NCBI RefSeq assembly: GCF_000759445.1
Contig: NZ_JRMB01000001.1
Span: 2,418,001 to 2,482,000, forward strand
Direction: 5' to 3'
Length of the DNA stretch: 64,000 bases
From: Pseudomonas lutea
GTDB taxonomy: Bacteria; Pseudomonadota; Gammaproteobacteria; Pseudomonadales; Pseudomonadaceae
Shown: one piece after another, positions 53,724 to 61,842 of the stretch
How positions within the stretch are numbered: position 1 is the first letter of the stretch
How the letters are laid out: each line of letters starts with the position of its first letter
Made by a program: the position numbers and the translations under genes
The notes under the pieces: model-generated
The model's database searches: none
Told to the model about the DNA's origin: nothing
The model's input: the letters and a program-made list of their open reading frames with translations, nothing else

Positions 53724-55421
53724 TTACGCAGGCTTCTTCAGCGCCAGCTTTTTCAGCTCTTCGTCACGCAACTCACGGCGCAGGATTTTGCCGACGTTGG
53801 TGGTTGGCAGCGCATCGCGGAATTCCACGCTGCGGGGCACTTTGTACGCGGTGACGTTGGCACGCATGTGCGCCATGACTTGATCCTTGCTCAGCGTCGT
53901 GCCCGGCTTGCACACGACGAACAGCTTGATGGCCTCGCCGGATTTTTCGTCCGGCACGCCGATGGCGGCGCACTGCAGCACGCCCGGCAAGGCGGCCAGC
54001 ACGTCTTCCAGTTCATTGGGGTAAACGTTGAAGCCGGAGACCAGAATCATGTCCTTCTTGCGGTCGACGATGCGCATGTAGCCATCGGGCTGGATGATTG
54101 CGATATCACCCGTCTTCAACCAGCCGTCGGCGTCGAGCATCTCGTCGGTGGCGGCCTGATTTTGCCAGTAGCCCTTCATGACCTGCGGGCCCTTGATGCA
54201 CAACTCGCCCACCTCACCCACCGGCATTTCTTCGCCAGCGTCATTGATGGTCTTGCACAGGGTCGATGGCACCGGAATGCCAATGGTGCCCATCTGGATC
54301 TGCTGGAACGGGTTGACCGACGCCACCGGGCTGGTTTCGGTCATGCCATAACCTTCACAGATCGAGCAGCCGGTCACTTCTTTCCAGCGCTCGGCCGCCG
54401 CCTGTTGCAGCGCCATGCCGCCTGACAGGGTGAGCTTGAGCGAGGAGAAATCCAGCTTGCGGAATTCGGCGTTATTGCACAGCGCAACGAACAGCGTGTT
54501 GAGCCCGACGAAACCGGAAAATTTCCACTTCGACAGCTCTTTGACCATCGCTGACAGATCACGCGGATTACTGATCAGGACGTTATGGTTGCCGCTCAAC
54601 ATCATCGCCATGCAGTGAAAGGTGAACGCATAGATGTGGTACAGCGGCAGCGGCGTGATCAGGGTCTCGGTGCCCTCATTGAGGTTCGCCGCCATCAACG
54701 CCTTGCACTGCAGCATATTGGCGATCAGGTTGCGGTGGGTGAGCATCGCGCCCTTGGCCACGCCTGTGGTGCCTCCGGTGTATTGCAACACCGCGACGTC
54801 GCCGCCGCCCGGAGAAACATCCTGCACCGGCTGGCCATGCCCTTTGGCGAGCACGTCGTTGAATTTGATCGCCTTGGGCAGATGAAACGGCGGAACCATC
54901 TTCTTCACGTACTTGATGACACTGTTGACCAGCAGACGCTTGAGGGGCGGCAACAAATCAGCGACTTCAGTGATGATGACGTGCTTGACGCCGGTTTTGG
55001 GCACGACCTTTTCGGCCAGATGCGCCATGTTTGCCAGGCAGACCAGCGCCTTGGCGCCGGAATCGTTGAATTGGTGTTCCATTTCCCGCGCGGTGTACAG
55101 CGGGTTGGTGTTGACCACGATAAGCCCTGCACGGATGGCCCCGAACACCGCCACCGGGTACTGCAACACGTTGGGCAGTTGCACGGCGATGCGATCACCG
55201 GGCTGCAGGTCGGTGTGCTGCTGAAGATAGGCGGCAAAGGCACCGGACAGCGTATACATCTCGCCGTACGTCAGGGTTTTACCCAGATTGCTGAAAGCAG
55301 GTTTGTTGGCGAAACGCTCGCAGGACTGTTTCAATACGGCCTGTACATTCGGATACTGGTCCGGGTTGATATCGGCATCGATACCCGTCGGATATTTATC
55401 CTTCCAGAAGTTTTCGAGCAT
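53724..55421 (-). CDS. fadD1: Long-chain fatty acid-CoA ligase FadD1
   Basis: This 565-aa adenylate-forming enzyme has the AMP-binding P-loop YTGGTTGVAKGAMLTH, YGMTETSP, DGWLKTGDIAIIQPDGYMRIVDRKKDMI and the C-terminal hinge/Lys (NVGKILRRELRD). It activates long-chain fatty acids for beta-oxidation at the inner membrane. FadD1 is named by position next to fadD2 and hrpA, as in P. aeruginosa PA3299. GAGGAG precedes the ATG by 9 nt. A terminator separates it from upstream fadD2, so it probably has its own promoter. Confidence 0.93.
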   Translation of the reverse strand: MLENFWKDKYPTGIDADINPDQYPNVQAVLKQSCERFANKPAFSNLGKTLTYGEMYTLSGAFAAYLQQHTDLQPGDRIAVQLPNVLQYPVAVFGAIRAGLIVVNTNPLYTAREMEHQFNDSGAKALVCLANMAHLAEKVVPKTGVKHVIITEVADLLPPLKRLLVNSVIKYVKKMVPPFHLPKAIKFNDVLAKGHGQPVQDVSPGGGDVAVLQYTGGTTGVAKGAMLTHRNLIANMLQCKALMAANLNEGTETLITPLPLYHIYAFTFHCMAMMLSGNHNVLISNPRDLSAMVKELSKWKFSGFVGLNTLFVALCNNAEFRKLDFSSLKLTLSGGMALQQAAAERWKEVTGCSICEGYGMTETSPVASVNPFQQIQMGTIGIPVPSTLCKTINDAGEEMPVGEVGELCIKGPQVMKGYWQNQAATDEMLDADGWLKTGDIAIIQPDGYMRIVDRKKDMILVSGFNVYPNELEDVLAALPGVLQCAAIGVPDEKSGEAIKLFVVCKPGTTLSKDQVMAHMRANVTAYKVPRSVEFRDALPTTNVGKILRRELRDEELKKLALKKPA

Positions 55422-55712
55422 GCAGGCCTACTCCTCATCGACAGCGTTTCTACACACCGCTTGATGCGATGATTTCTTGTGTTTGGAATACTGTAGTCAC
55501 CGCTTCTTGTTGACCGATGGTACAAAAAGCGGGGCGAGCGTAGCAGCTTTGCAAAGGGCCGCCTAGAGCCAAAAGCGGGCTCTCCAGTCACAACGATGAC
55601 TCTTGAATATTCGCCAGTCACGTTTAGAGCAATGAACCTAAATGTCGGAATTTTCCTACGCCAGAGGCTCATGCCGACGCCGACCGACAGACCCTTTTCT
55701 GCACCTTCAGCG

Positions 55713-55743
55713 CGAAAAAAAACGGCGTGAGCAACACGCCGTT
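55713..55743 (-). terminator. Terminator of fadD2
   Basis: AACGGCGTG / CACGCCGTT is a 9-bp stem; on the minus strand it runs into TTTTTTTT. It lies 21 nt after the fadD2 stop. The rest of the 342-bp gap up to fadD1 (55422-55712) presumably holds the fadD1 promoter; I see no clear FadR- or PsrA-like box there. Confidence 0.88.
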
Positions 55744-55763
55744 TTCATGTGACGCCATGCTGA

Positions 55764-57452
55764 TCAGGCGATGTCGCGCAATTCCCGGCGCAGGATTTTC
55801 CCGACCGGCGTCATGGGCAGTGACTCACGCAGAACGATCTGCTTGGGAATCTTGTAGCCGGTGAAATTCTCCTTGCAGTATGCCTTCAACTCCTCGCTGG
55901 TCAGCGTGGCATCCCTCGGCACCACGAACAGCTTCACAGCTTCACCAGAGCGGTCGTCCGGAACGCCGATCACTGCACAGTTGGCAACTTTGGGATGACG
56001 CGAGACCACGTCTTCGATTTCGTTGGGGTAGACGTTGAAGCCCGAGACGATGATGAGGTCCTTTTTGCGGTCGACGATGCAGATGAACCCGTCCGGGTCG
56101 ATGACCGCGATGTCACCCGTCTTCAGCCAGCCCTCGACATCGAGCACTTCGGCAGTGGCCTCTGGCTTGTTCCAGTAACCCAACATGATTTGTGGCCCCT
56201 TGAGGCACAGCTCGCCGCGTTCACCGACGGGCAGCTCGACGCCATCGTCGGTGATGACCTTGGCGGTGGTGCCCGGCACCGGCATGCCTACCGTGCCCAG
56301 CCTGGACTGATTGCCGTAGGGATTGGCGGTGGCGACGGGAGACGTTTCAGTCAGGCCGTAGCCCTCGACGATCGGGCAGCCCGTCAGCTGCAGCCAGCGC
56401 TCCGCCGTGGCCTTGACCAGCGCGGTGCCGCCTGAATTGGTGAGGCGCAGGGTCGAGAAATCCAGGGTTTTGAACTCGGGATGGTCCATCAGCGCCACGA
56501 ACAGCGTATTGAGGCCGAGCATCGCCGAGAACTTCCACTTTTTCAGCTCCTTGATGAAGCCGCCGATGTCGCGCGGATTGGTGATCAGCACGTTGTGATT
56601 GCCGCTGACCATCATGCACATGCAATTACAGGTGAACGCATAGATGTGATAAAGCGGCAACGGCGCCACCATGATCTCGCTGCCCTGCTTGAAGATCGGC
56701 AGACCGTCCGGGCCATGTTGCAACATGCAGGCATAGACCTGCTGCATGTTGGCGACCAGATTGCCATGAGTCAGCATCGCGCCTTTCGGCGAGCCTGTGG
56801 TACCGCCGGTGTACTGCAGCACTGCGACATCCTTCAGCGCCAATGGCACCGCCTGCAAACGATCGCCCTTCCCCCGCTTGAGCACGGTTTTGAACGCGAT
56901 GGCTTGGGGCAGGTGGTACGCCGGCACCATCTTTTTGACCTTGTCGACCACGGTGTTGATCAGCCAGCCTTTGGCGGCGGACTGCATGTCGCCCATCTTC
57001 ACTTCGATGAGGTACTGAATGTCGGTGTCCAGCAGCACTTCCTGAACGTTTTTGCCGAAGACGTTGAGGTACACCAACGCGCGCGCGCCCGAGTCCTTGA
57101 ACTGGTGACGCATCTCCCGGGCGGTATAAAGAGGGTTGGTGTTAACGACGATCAACCCCGCTCGCATGGCACCGAACACCGCGATGGGGTATTGAATCAG
57201 GTTGGGCATCTGCACGGCGATGCGGTCGCCAGGCTTGAGATCAGTCTGTTGCTGCAGGTAGCCGGCAAACGCCGCTGACTGCCGTTCAAGCTCCGCATAC
57301 GTCAGCGTGACGCCCATATTGCTGTAGGCCGGGCGGTCGGCATACTGGCGGCAACTGCGCTCAAACACCTCGACCACCGATGAGTAGGCCGCAAGGTCCA
57401 CCTCAGAGAGAACGCCAGCGGGGCGCTTGTCGTTCCAGAATTCAGGTTGCAT
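55764..57452 (-). CDS. fadD2: Long-chain fatty acid-CoA ligase FadD2
   Basis: This 562-aa paralogue of fadD1 has YTGGTTGSPKGAMLTH, YGLTETSPVA, DGWLKTGDIAVIDPDGFI and the C-terminal VGKILRRELRD. AGAGGA is 10 nt before the ATG. Pseudomonas paralogues differ in chain-length preference. It is divergent from a hydrolase, with a PsrA-type box (57509-57521) between them. Confidence 0.93.
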   Translation of the reverse strand: MQPEFWNDKRPAGVLSEVDLAAYSSVVEVFERSCRQYADRPAYSNMGVTLTYAELERQSAAFAGYLQQQTDLKPGDRIAVQMPNLIQYPIAVFGAMRAGLIVVNTNPLYTAREMRHQFKDSGARALVYLNVFGKNVQEVLLDTDIQYLIEVKMGDMQSAAKGWLINTVVDKVKKMVPAYHLPQAIAFKTVLKRGKGDRLQAVPLALKDVAVLQYTGGTTGSPKGAMLTHGNLVANMQQVYACMLQHGPDGLPIFKQGSEIMVAPLPLYHIYAFTCNCMCMMVSGNHNVLITNPRDIGGFIKELKKWKFSAMLGLNTLFVALMDHPEFKTLDFSTLRLTNSGGTALVKATAERWLQLTGCPIVEGYGLTETSPVATANPYGNQSRLGTVGMPVPGTTAKVITDDGVELPVGERGELCLKGPQIMLGYWNKPEATAEVLDVEGWLKTGDIAVIDPDGFICIVDRKKDLIIVSGFNVYPNEIEDVVSRHPKVANCAVIGVPDDRSGEAVKLFVVPRDATLTSEELKAYCKENFTGYKIPKQIVLRESLPMTPVGKILRRELRDIA

Positions 57453-57508
57453 GTTGTTTTTATCCTCTTACCTGAGTGGTACCCGAGTGTACTGGCCCCG
57501 TGGTATTT

Positions 57509-57521
57509 AAACGGGCGTTTG
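57509..57521. promoter_or_regulatory. Candidate PsrA box (AAAC GGGC GTTTG)
   Basis: AAAC-N4-GTTTG matches the reported PsrA consensus (G/CAAAC N2-4 GTTTG/C) except at the first base. PsrA is the fatty-acid-responsive TetR-type regulator of Pseudomonas beta-oxidation genes. The site lies 57 bp upstream of fadD2 and 168 bp upstream of the divergent hydrolase; the fit to position and pathway is good. Confidence 0.55.
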
Positions 57522-57688
57522 CCGGACGTTAGCAGCTATGGCATAGAAGGCAAATACTCGTACGCATGTCATCAACGCCGTGAATCTTGCGGGTAAACAG
57601 CCTGCCATCCGGCTACGGCTATACACTCAAGCGAAGCGCTCGCCACTGCGTTTTTTGCCACAACTTTTTACAGAGCCAGGGAAACGCA

Positions 57689-58633
57689 ATGGAACAGGAT
57701 GCTTTTTGGCTGGACGCGCACGACCATGCCCGCCTCTTCGTCCATTCGTGGCGACCGCTGGGCAATGCCCGGGCAGTGGTCCTGTTGTCCCACGGCATGG
57801 CCGAGCACAGCGGGCGGTATCAAAAGCTGGGTGCTGCGCTGGCACGGGCGGGTTTTGCCCTGTACGCCGCGGACCAGCGTGGCCACGGCCAGACCGCCAC
57901 GCACGGGATTCTGGGTCACTACGCCGACAAGGATGGCTGGAACAAGGTGGTCGGTGACCTCGCCACCCTTAAAGCATCCGTTGCGGTGCGGCATCCGGGC
58001 GTACCGGTGTTCCTGTTGGGCCACAGCATGGGCAGCTACATCGCCCAGGCGTATCTGTTGCACCACAGCGCCAGCTTGCAGGGCGCCATTCTCAGTGCCT
58101 CGAATTACCAGCCGGTGACGTTTTACCGATCGGCAGCGCTGGTGGCGCGGATCGAGCGTTGGCGCCAGGGACCTACCGGGCGCAGCGCGCTGATCGAGCA
58201 CTTGTCATTCGGCGCTTTCAATAAGCACTTCAAGCCCGCACGTACCTGCTATGACTGGCTCAGTCGCGATCCCGAGCAGGTTAACGCGTACGCCAGCGAC
58301 CCCCTTTGTGGGTTCCGCTGTACCAATCAGCTGTGGATGGATCTGCTCGGCGGCCTGCAGCAGATCAGCCGCCACTCGAACCTGGCGCAGATCGATTCAG
58401 GCCTTCCGATACTCATCATTGGCGGTGAATGTGATCCGGTGAGCGACGGCAAGCGTCTCACGCATCTGGCAGACGCGCTGAGAGGCACCGGGCACCCGTT
58501 GGTCACGCTGAAAGTCTATGCGCAGGCGCGTCATGAGCTTTTCAACGAGATCAACCGTGAAGAGGTCACCCGGGACCTGCTCGCCTGGCTTGAGCAGGCG
58601 CTGCAGCAGCCAAGACCGCGCCGCAGCGAATGA
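57689..58633 (+). CDS. Alpha/beta hydrolase, monoacylglycerol lipase/lysophospholipase type
   Basis: This protein of about 314 aa has the oxyanion segment VLLSHGMAEHSGRY, the nucleophile elbow GHSMGS and a C-terminal YAQARHELFNE (His), as in PldB/monoacylglycerol-lipase-like hydrolases. ATG 57689 has AGGGA 7 nt upstream; the frame continues upstream without an SD. Divergent from fadD2 and 39 bp before the MaoC gene, so probably lipid-linked; it matches the position of PA3301 from memory. Confidence 0.88.
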   Translation: MEQDAFWLDAHDHARLFVHSWRPLGNARAVVLLSHGMAEHSGRYQKLGAALARAGFALYAADQRGHGQTATHGILGHYADKDGWNKVVGDLATLKASVAVRHPGVPVFLLGHSMGSYIAQAYLLHHSASLQGAILSASNYQPVTFYRSAALVARIERWRQGPTGRSALIEHLSFGAFNKHFKPARTCYDWLSRDPEQVNAYASDPLCGFRCTNQLWMDLLGGLQQISRHSNLAQIDSGLPILIIGGECDPVSDGKRLTHLADALRGTGHPLVTLKVYAQARHELFNEINREEVTRDLLAWLEQALQQPRPRRSE

Positions 58634-58672
58634 CGCCAGCGGCCCACTTTTATTTATGCGACAGGACACTCC

Positions 58673-59143
58673 ATGACTCAAGTCACCAACACGCCGTACG
58701 AAGCCCTTGAAGTCGGTCAGACGGCCAGCTACAGCAAAACCGTCGAAGAGCGCCATATTCAGCTGTTCGCGGAGATGTCCGGCGACCGCAATCCGGTTCA
58801 TCTGGACGCTGAGTTCGCCGCCAAAAGCATGTTCAAGGATCGCATCGCCCACGGCATGTTCAGCGGCGCGTTGATCAGTGCGGCAGTGGCTTGTGAACTG
58901 CCGGGTCCGGGCACGATTTACCTGGGCCAGCAGATGACGTTCCAGAAGCCGGTAAAGATTGGCGATACCTTGACCGTGCGCCTGGAAATCCTCGAAAAGC
59001 TGCCGAAATTTCGCGTGCGCATCGCGACCCGCGTGTTCAACCAGAACGATGAATTGGTCGTTGATGGCGAAGCCGAGATCCTCGCCCCCCGCAAGCTGCA
59101 AACCGTGAGCCTGGCCGAGTTGCCGCCGATCACCGTGGGTTGA
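58673..59143 (+). CDS. MaoC-family (R)-specific enoyl-CoA hydratase-like protein
   Basis: This 156-aa hot-dog protein has the MaoC motif (FAEMSGDRNPVHLDAEFA) and a HGMFSGALISAAVA helix. Such enzymes hydrate enoyl-CoA to (R)-3-hydroxyacyl-CoA (PhaJ role). AGGA precedes the ATG. It lies 39 bp after the hydrolase and may share its transcript. Confidence 0.9.
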   Translation: MTQVTNTPYEALEVGQTASYSKTVEERHIQLFAEMSGDRNPVHLDAEFAAKSMFKDRIAHGMFSGALISAAVACELPGPGTIYLGQQMTFQKPVKIGDTLTVRLEILEKLPKFRVRIATRVFNQNDELVVDGEAEILAPRKLQTVSLAELPPITVG

Positions 59144-59219
59144 TCGAGGCTGCGAGGGCGGTTGGTTGGCGAATGCATGTGATTTGACGCTGGATGGCCG
59201 TGCGTAGATTGCATATGTT

Positions 59220-59591
59220 CAGATGCTGAATGGGCGTAGCGCAGGTCCGGTTCGCCAGCAAGCCGGCTCCTACAGTGGATCGGCGTCGACACCAAAATCT
59301 GCGCTTTGCACAAGAATCCGTAGGATCGGCGTCGACACTAAAATCTGCGCCTCGCACAAAATCCGTAGGAGCCGGCTTGCTGGCGAATGCTTGCGTTCAG
59401 CCACCGCATGGCTGTGGGCGGATGGCATATTTTTCCGCTGCACCACCGTGCGCAGATTGCATATGTTCTTCCGCTGCACCACCGTGCGCAGATTCCATGT
59501 GTTCTTCCGCTGCACGGTCGTGCGTAGATTGCATGTGTTCAGATGCTGCATGGGCGTAGCGCAGGTCCGGTTCGCCAGCAAGCCGGCTCCT
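59220..59591. repeat. Composite repeat array, left part (interrupted by IS110)
   Basis: It combines REPs, ATCGGCGTCGACACTAAAATCTGC units, and a 36-bp tandem around TTCTTCCGCTGCACCACCGTG (59436-59530, about 3 copies). It ends in AAGCCGGCTCCT at the IS junction. The same array resumes at 60930 with CTACAGTGGATCGG, so the IS split a single REP. Confidence 0.9.
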
Positions 59592-59825
59592 TGTATCTCG
59601 ACTTTGTCTTCTCAGAAGGTAAAGTTCTCGACTGATCATCGAGGGAAAGGCGTGAAGATGACCGGCTCCTAGTGGCGTTGTAGCCTGCGAAGTAGATCCA
59701 TTCTCCGCCTTTCCAACCTCACTCATTGAGCTCGTACGATATCTAGAGCCACTTTGTGAGCTCGCATTTACAAGGTCGAAGCCGAGTGACGCGATGATTG
59801 ATCTTTAGTTGAAAAGGAGAACAGC
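59592..59825 (+). ncRNA. Candidate IS110 bridge RNA (left end)
   Basis: Segments match, in order, as in the IS621 bridge RNA. Left-target guide CCGGCTCCT (59662-59670) equals target 59583-59591. Right-target guide TGTAG (59679-59683) is complementary to CTACA (60930-60934). Left-donor guide ACGATATCT (59736-59744) equals the right end 60923-60931. Right-donor guide TACAAG (59769-59774) is complementary to CTTGTA (59590-59595). The core CT is included in all four. Transcript ends and folding are not shown by sequence. Confidence 0.75.
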
Positions 59826-60797
59826 ATGTCTTCATTCGTTGGCGTTGACATGGCCAAGAATACTTTTGATGTTGCGACGCCGTTGGACAATGGCAAACAC
59901 CGCACCAAGGGCAAGTTGAGCAATGATGCCAAGGGCTTTGCCGAGTTCGAGTCCTGGCTTCGCAAGCACGCCACAGCGGACGCGCTGATTGTCATCGAGG
60001 CCACGGGTAATTATCACGAAGCGTTGGCTGACTTCCTTTTTCAAAAGGGATATCGGCTTCATATCGCGAACCCTGCCACCACCGCCGCTCACGCCAAGTC
60101 GGAGTTGTCACGCAACAAGACTGACAAGACTGACGCCAAACTCATCTCCGATTTCGCCATGCAGAAGCATCGCAAGTTACGGCTTTGGGTGCCTGAGCCA
60201 CAGTCGCGGCGCCGTCTGAGGGCTTTGGTCCGCCGCTTGGAAGATCTCAACGAGATCCGCCAGATGGAGAAAAACCGCTTGGAAGTTGCCAGCCCGAACG
60301 TCGTAACGTCGATCGAATCGGTGATTGCTCATGTCTTGGAAGAAATCACCAAAACGGAAAAAGCGATCAAGCAACACATCGACGATGATCCTGACCTACG
60401 CGGCAAGAGCGAGTTGATGACCTCCATTGATGGTCTAGGCGAGAAGACCGCCGCGCTGATCCTCGCGGAACTGGGAGACCCTCTGGACTACGAAGGACCG
60501 AAAAAACTTTCTGCCTTCGCTGGATTATCGCCCAGACAGGACCGCTCTGGAGGCTACGTGGGTCCAACCCGCATAAGTCGAACCGGCTCGTCGCGACTCA
60601 GGGGCGGCCTTTACATGCCCGCGATCGTAGGAATACAACACAATGTGGTGCTGAGAGAGTTCGCCAAGAGATTGAAGGCGAACGGAAAGGCTCCCCGGCA
60701 AATTATCTGTGCAGTGATGCGTAAGATGTTGCACTTGGTCTATGGCGTGCTTAAAAGCAACAGGCCTTTCGAACCTGAAATTGCTTTGGCTCATTAA
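59826..60797 (+). CDS. IS110-family recombinase (transposase)
   Basis: This 323-aa protein has the RuvC-like DEDD domain (Asp8 in GVDMAK, Glu58 in VIEATGNYH, Asp100 and Asp103 in KTDKTDAKLI) and the C-terminal Transposase_20 domain with probable catalytic Ser241 in PRQDRSGGYVG. These match the positions of IS621 (D11, E60, D102, D105, S241). AAGGAG is 7 nt before the ATG. All catalytic residues are present, so it appears functional. Confidence 0.95.
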   Translation: MSSFVGVDMAKNTFDVATPLDNGKHRTKGKLSNDAKGFAEFESWLRKHATADALIVIEATGNYHEALADFLFQKGYRLHIANPATTAAHAKSELSRNKTDKTDAKLISDFAMQKHRKLRLWVPEPQSRRRLRALVRRLEDLNEIRQMEKNRLEVASPNVVTSIESVIAHVLEEITKTEKAIKQHIDDDPDLRGKSELMTSIDGLGEKTAALILAELGDPLDYEGPKKLSAFAGLSPRQDRSGGYVGPTRISRTGSSRLRGGLYMPAIVGIQHNVVLREFAKRLKANGKAPRQIICAVMRKMLHLVYGVLKSNRPFEPEIALAH

Positions 60798-60929
60798 CGG
60801 CTGATCAAGTAGGACTTGAATGGCTAGGATGTCGCTGCGGGATGGGCCGCGGGCGTATATTCGTGCCTGCTTGAAAAGCAGCAGCGCTAGCGCGCTGCTG
60901 GGCTTGCAGTAGGAGCATTAAGACGATAT

Positions 60930-61297
60930 CTACAGTGGATCGGCGTGATGATCAGAATCTGCGCTCTGCACAAAATCCGTAGGATCGGCGCCGACACTAA
61001 AATCTGCGCCTCGCACAAAATGCGTAGGAGCCGGCTTGCTGGCGAATGCTTGCGTTCAGCCTCCGCATGGCTGTGGCGGACTGCATGTGCTCAGACGCGA
61101 CGTCGTCGTGCGTAGATTGCATGTGTTCAGATGCTGCATGGGCGTAGCGCAGGTCCGGTTCGCCAGCAAGCCGGCTCCTACAGTGGATCGGCGTGATGAT
61201 CAGAATCTGCGCTCTGCACAAAATCCGTAGGATCGGCGCCGACACTAAAATCTGCGCCTCGCACAAAATCCGTAGGAGCCGGCTTGCTGGCGAATGC
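60930..61297. repeat. Composite repeat array, right part
   Basis: It resumes the REP split by the IS (CTACAGTGGATCGGCGTGAT at 60930) and repeats the same unit at 61181 (CTACAGTGGATCGGCGTGAT again), a period of about 251 bp, with REPs at 61026 and 61273. It ends 1-2 nt before the phrS terminator. Confidence 0.9.
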
Positions 61298-61304
61298 AAA
61301 AAAA

Positions 61305-61326
61305 ACGGGCAACCGAAGTTGCCCGT
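61305..61326 (-). terminator. Terminator of the phrS-like RNA
   Basis: ACGGGCAA / TTGCCCGT form an 8-bp perfect stem with loop CTTCGG, followed on the minus strand by TTTTTTTT. The IS/REP array abuts it directly. Confidence 0.92.
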
Positions 61327-61367
61327 CATGCCCCGGTCCCGCGTTGCGTGCTCTTTTTATAAAAGCC

Positions 61368-61484
61368 TCAGCGTCTCGCGCGCCGGGTTGAGTCTTTCCG
61401 GGCGAACAGTGCGATGCCTGAGTAAATCACCATCAGCAACCCCACCGTCATGACGCCGGCTATTACCGCGTGGTCGAGAAACAT
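61368..61484 (-). CDS. Small membrane peptide in the PhrS-like RNA (CcoM-like?)
   Basis: This 38-codon ORF (starts MFLDHAVIAGVMTVGLLMV, ends RRARR) predicts one TM helix and a basic tail. AGAGGG lies 7 nt before the ATG. P. aeruginosa PhrS carries a 37-codon ORF at this position. It resembles small cbb3-oxidase-associated peptides (CcoM), which would fit ANR control, but this is from memory and tentative. Confidence 0.7.
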   Translation of the reverse strand: MFLDHAVIAGVMTVGLLMVIYSGIALFARKDSTRRARR

Positions 61485-61548
61485 GCGAGCGCCCTCTGCC
61501 TGGCTCTGTTTGATGAGCAAAGGTTAACCGCAGGTTTGCGGGGAGGAC

Positions 61549-61562
61549 TTGATGCAGGTCAA
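61549..61562 (-). promoter_or_regulatory. ANR/FNR box of the phrS-like promoter
   Basis: TTGAC CTGC ATCAA on the minus strand (TTGAT GCAG GTCAA on plus) differs from the TTGAT-N4-ATCAA consensus at one base. Its centre is 41.5 bp from the predicted start, the class II position for FNR-type activators. Confidence 0.75.
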
Positions 61563-61616
61563 CGCCGGCGTCATTCGCTGACAGCCGCCGGGAGCCGATA
61601 TGTAAGAAGGGGTCGT

Positions 61617-61778
61617 CTAGCGTTTTTTCGGTTTGCTCTTGGCTTTCTTCTTGCCCTTGCCCAAGGGCATTGCCTGCTCGAAAGCCTGACGCACTTCGTT
61701 CAGCCGCTTGTCATTGAGGTCGTGAACACGTCTGGCGCGCTCGGCGCTCAGGTCTACCAGTTTTTCGTCATTGCTCAT
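61617..61778 (-). CDS. Small basic hypothetical protein, 53 aa
   Basis: It begins MSNDEKLVDLSAERARRVHD and ends with a Lys-rich tail (GKGKKKAKSKPKKR). A single amphipathic helix plus basic tail suggests nucleic-acid or ribosome association, but no function is known. ATG 61778 is chosen (weak GAGCGG SD); the frame to 61811 is possible. Confidence 0.65.
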   Translation of the reverse strand: MSNDEKLVDLSAERARRVHDLNDKRLNEVRQAFEQAMPLGKGKKKAKSKPKKR

Positions 61779-61842
61779 GGCGTACCGCTCGTCAATACCC
61801 GTTGCGGCCAATGATGCGCAATCCCGACCTCGCTGACCAGCC

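Larger units (their letters stand above)
59592..60931 (+). mobile_element. IS110-family element inserted in a REP
   Basis: Boundaries come from comparing the interrupted REP (...CCGGCTCCT at 59583-59591) with intact copies (CCGGCTCCTACAGTGG at about 59260 and 61177). The right flank resumes with CTACAGTGG at 60930. A CT core is therefore at both ends (59590-59591 and 60930-60931), with 1338 bp between. The left end is 234 nt of non-coding sequence, then the recombinase, then a 132-nt right end with a hairpin (AGCAGCGC / GCGCTGCT, 60880-60899). IS110 elements of Pseudomonas (ISPpu9/ISPpu10 type) are known to target REPs. Confidence 0.9.
61298..61514 (-). ncRNA. phrS: PhrS-like small RNA
   Basis: A 14-bp ANR box (61549-61562) is centred 41.5 bp upstream of a predicted start at 61514, with TAACCT as a -10 (61521-61526). 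A rho-independent terminator (61305-61326, then 7 U) ends the transcript after about 217 nt. It contains a 38-codon ORF. PhrS of P. aeruginosa is ANR-dependent, about 213 nt, carries a 37-codon ORF and lies between the fadD/MaoC genes and rapA (as PA3305.1); this locus matches on all points. The start site is inferred, not mapped. Confidence 0.75.

Noticed and set aside
55422-55560. PsrA box in front of fadD1
   Set aside because: Only isolated GTTT half-sites are present; no AAAC partner at N2-4 spacing.
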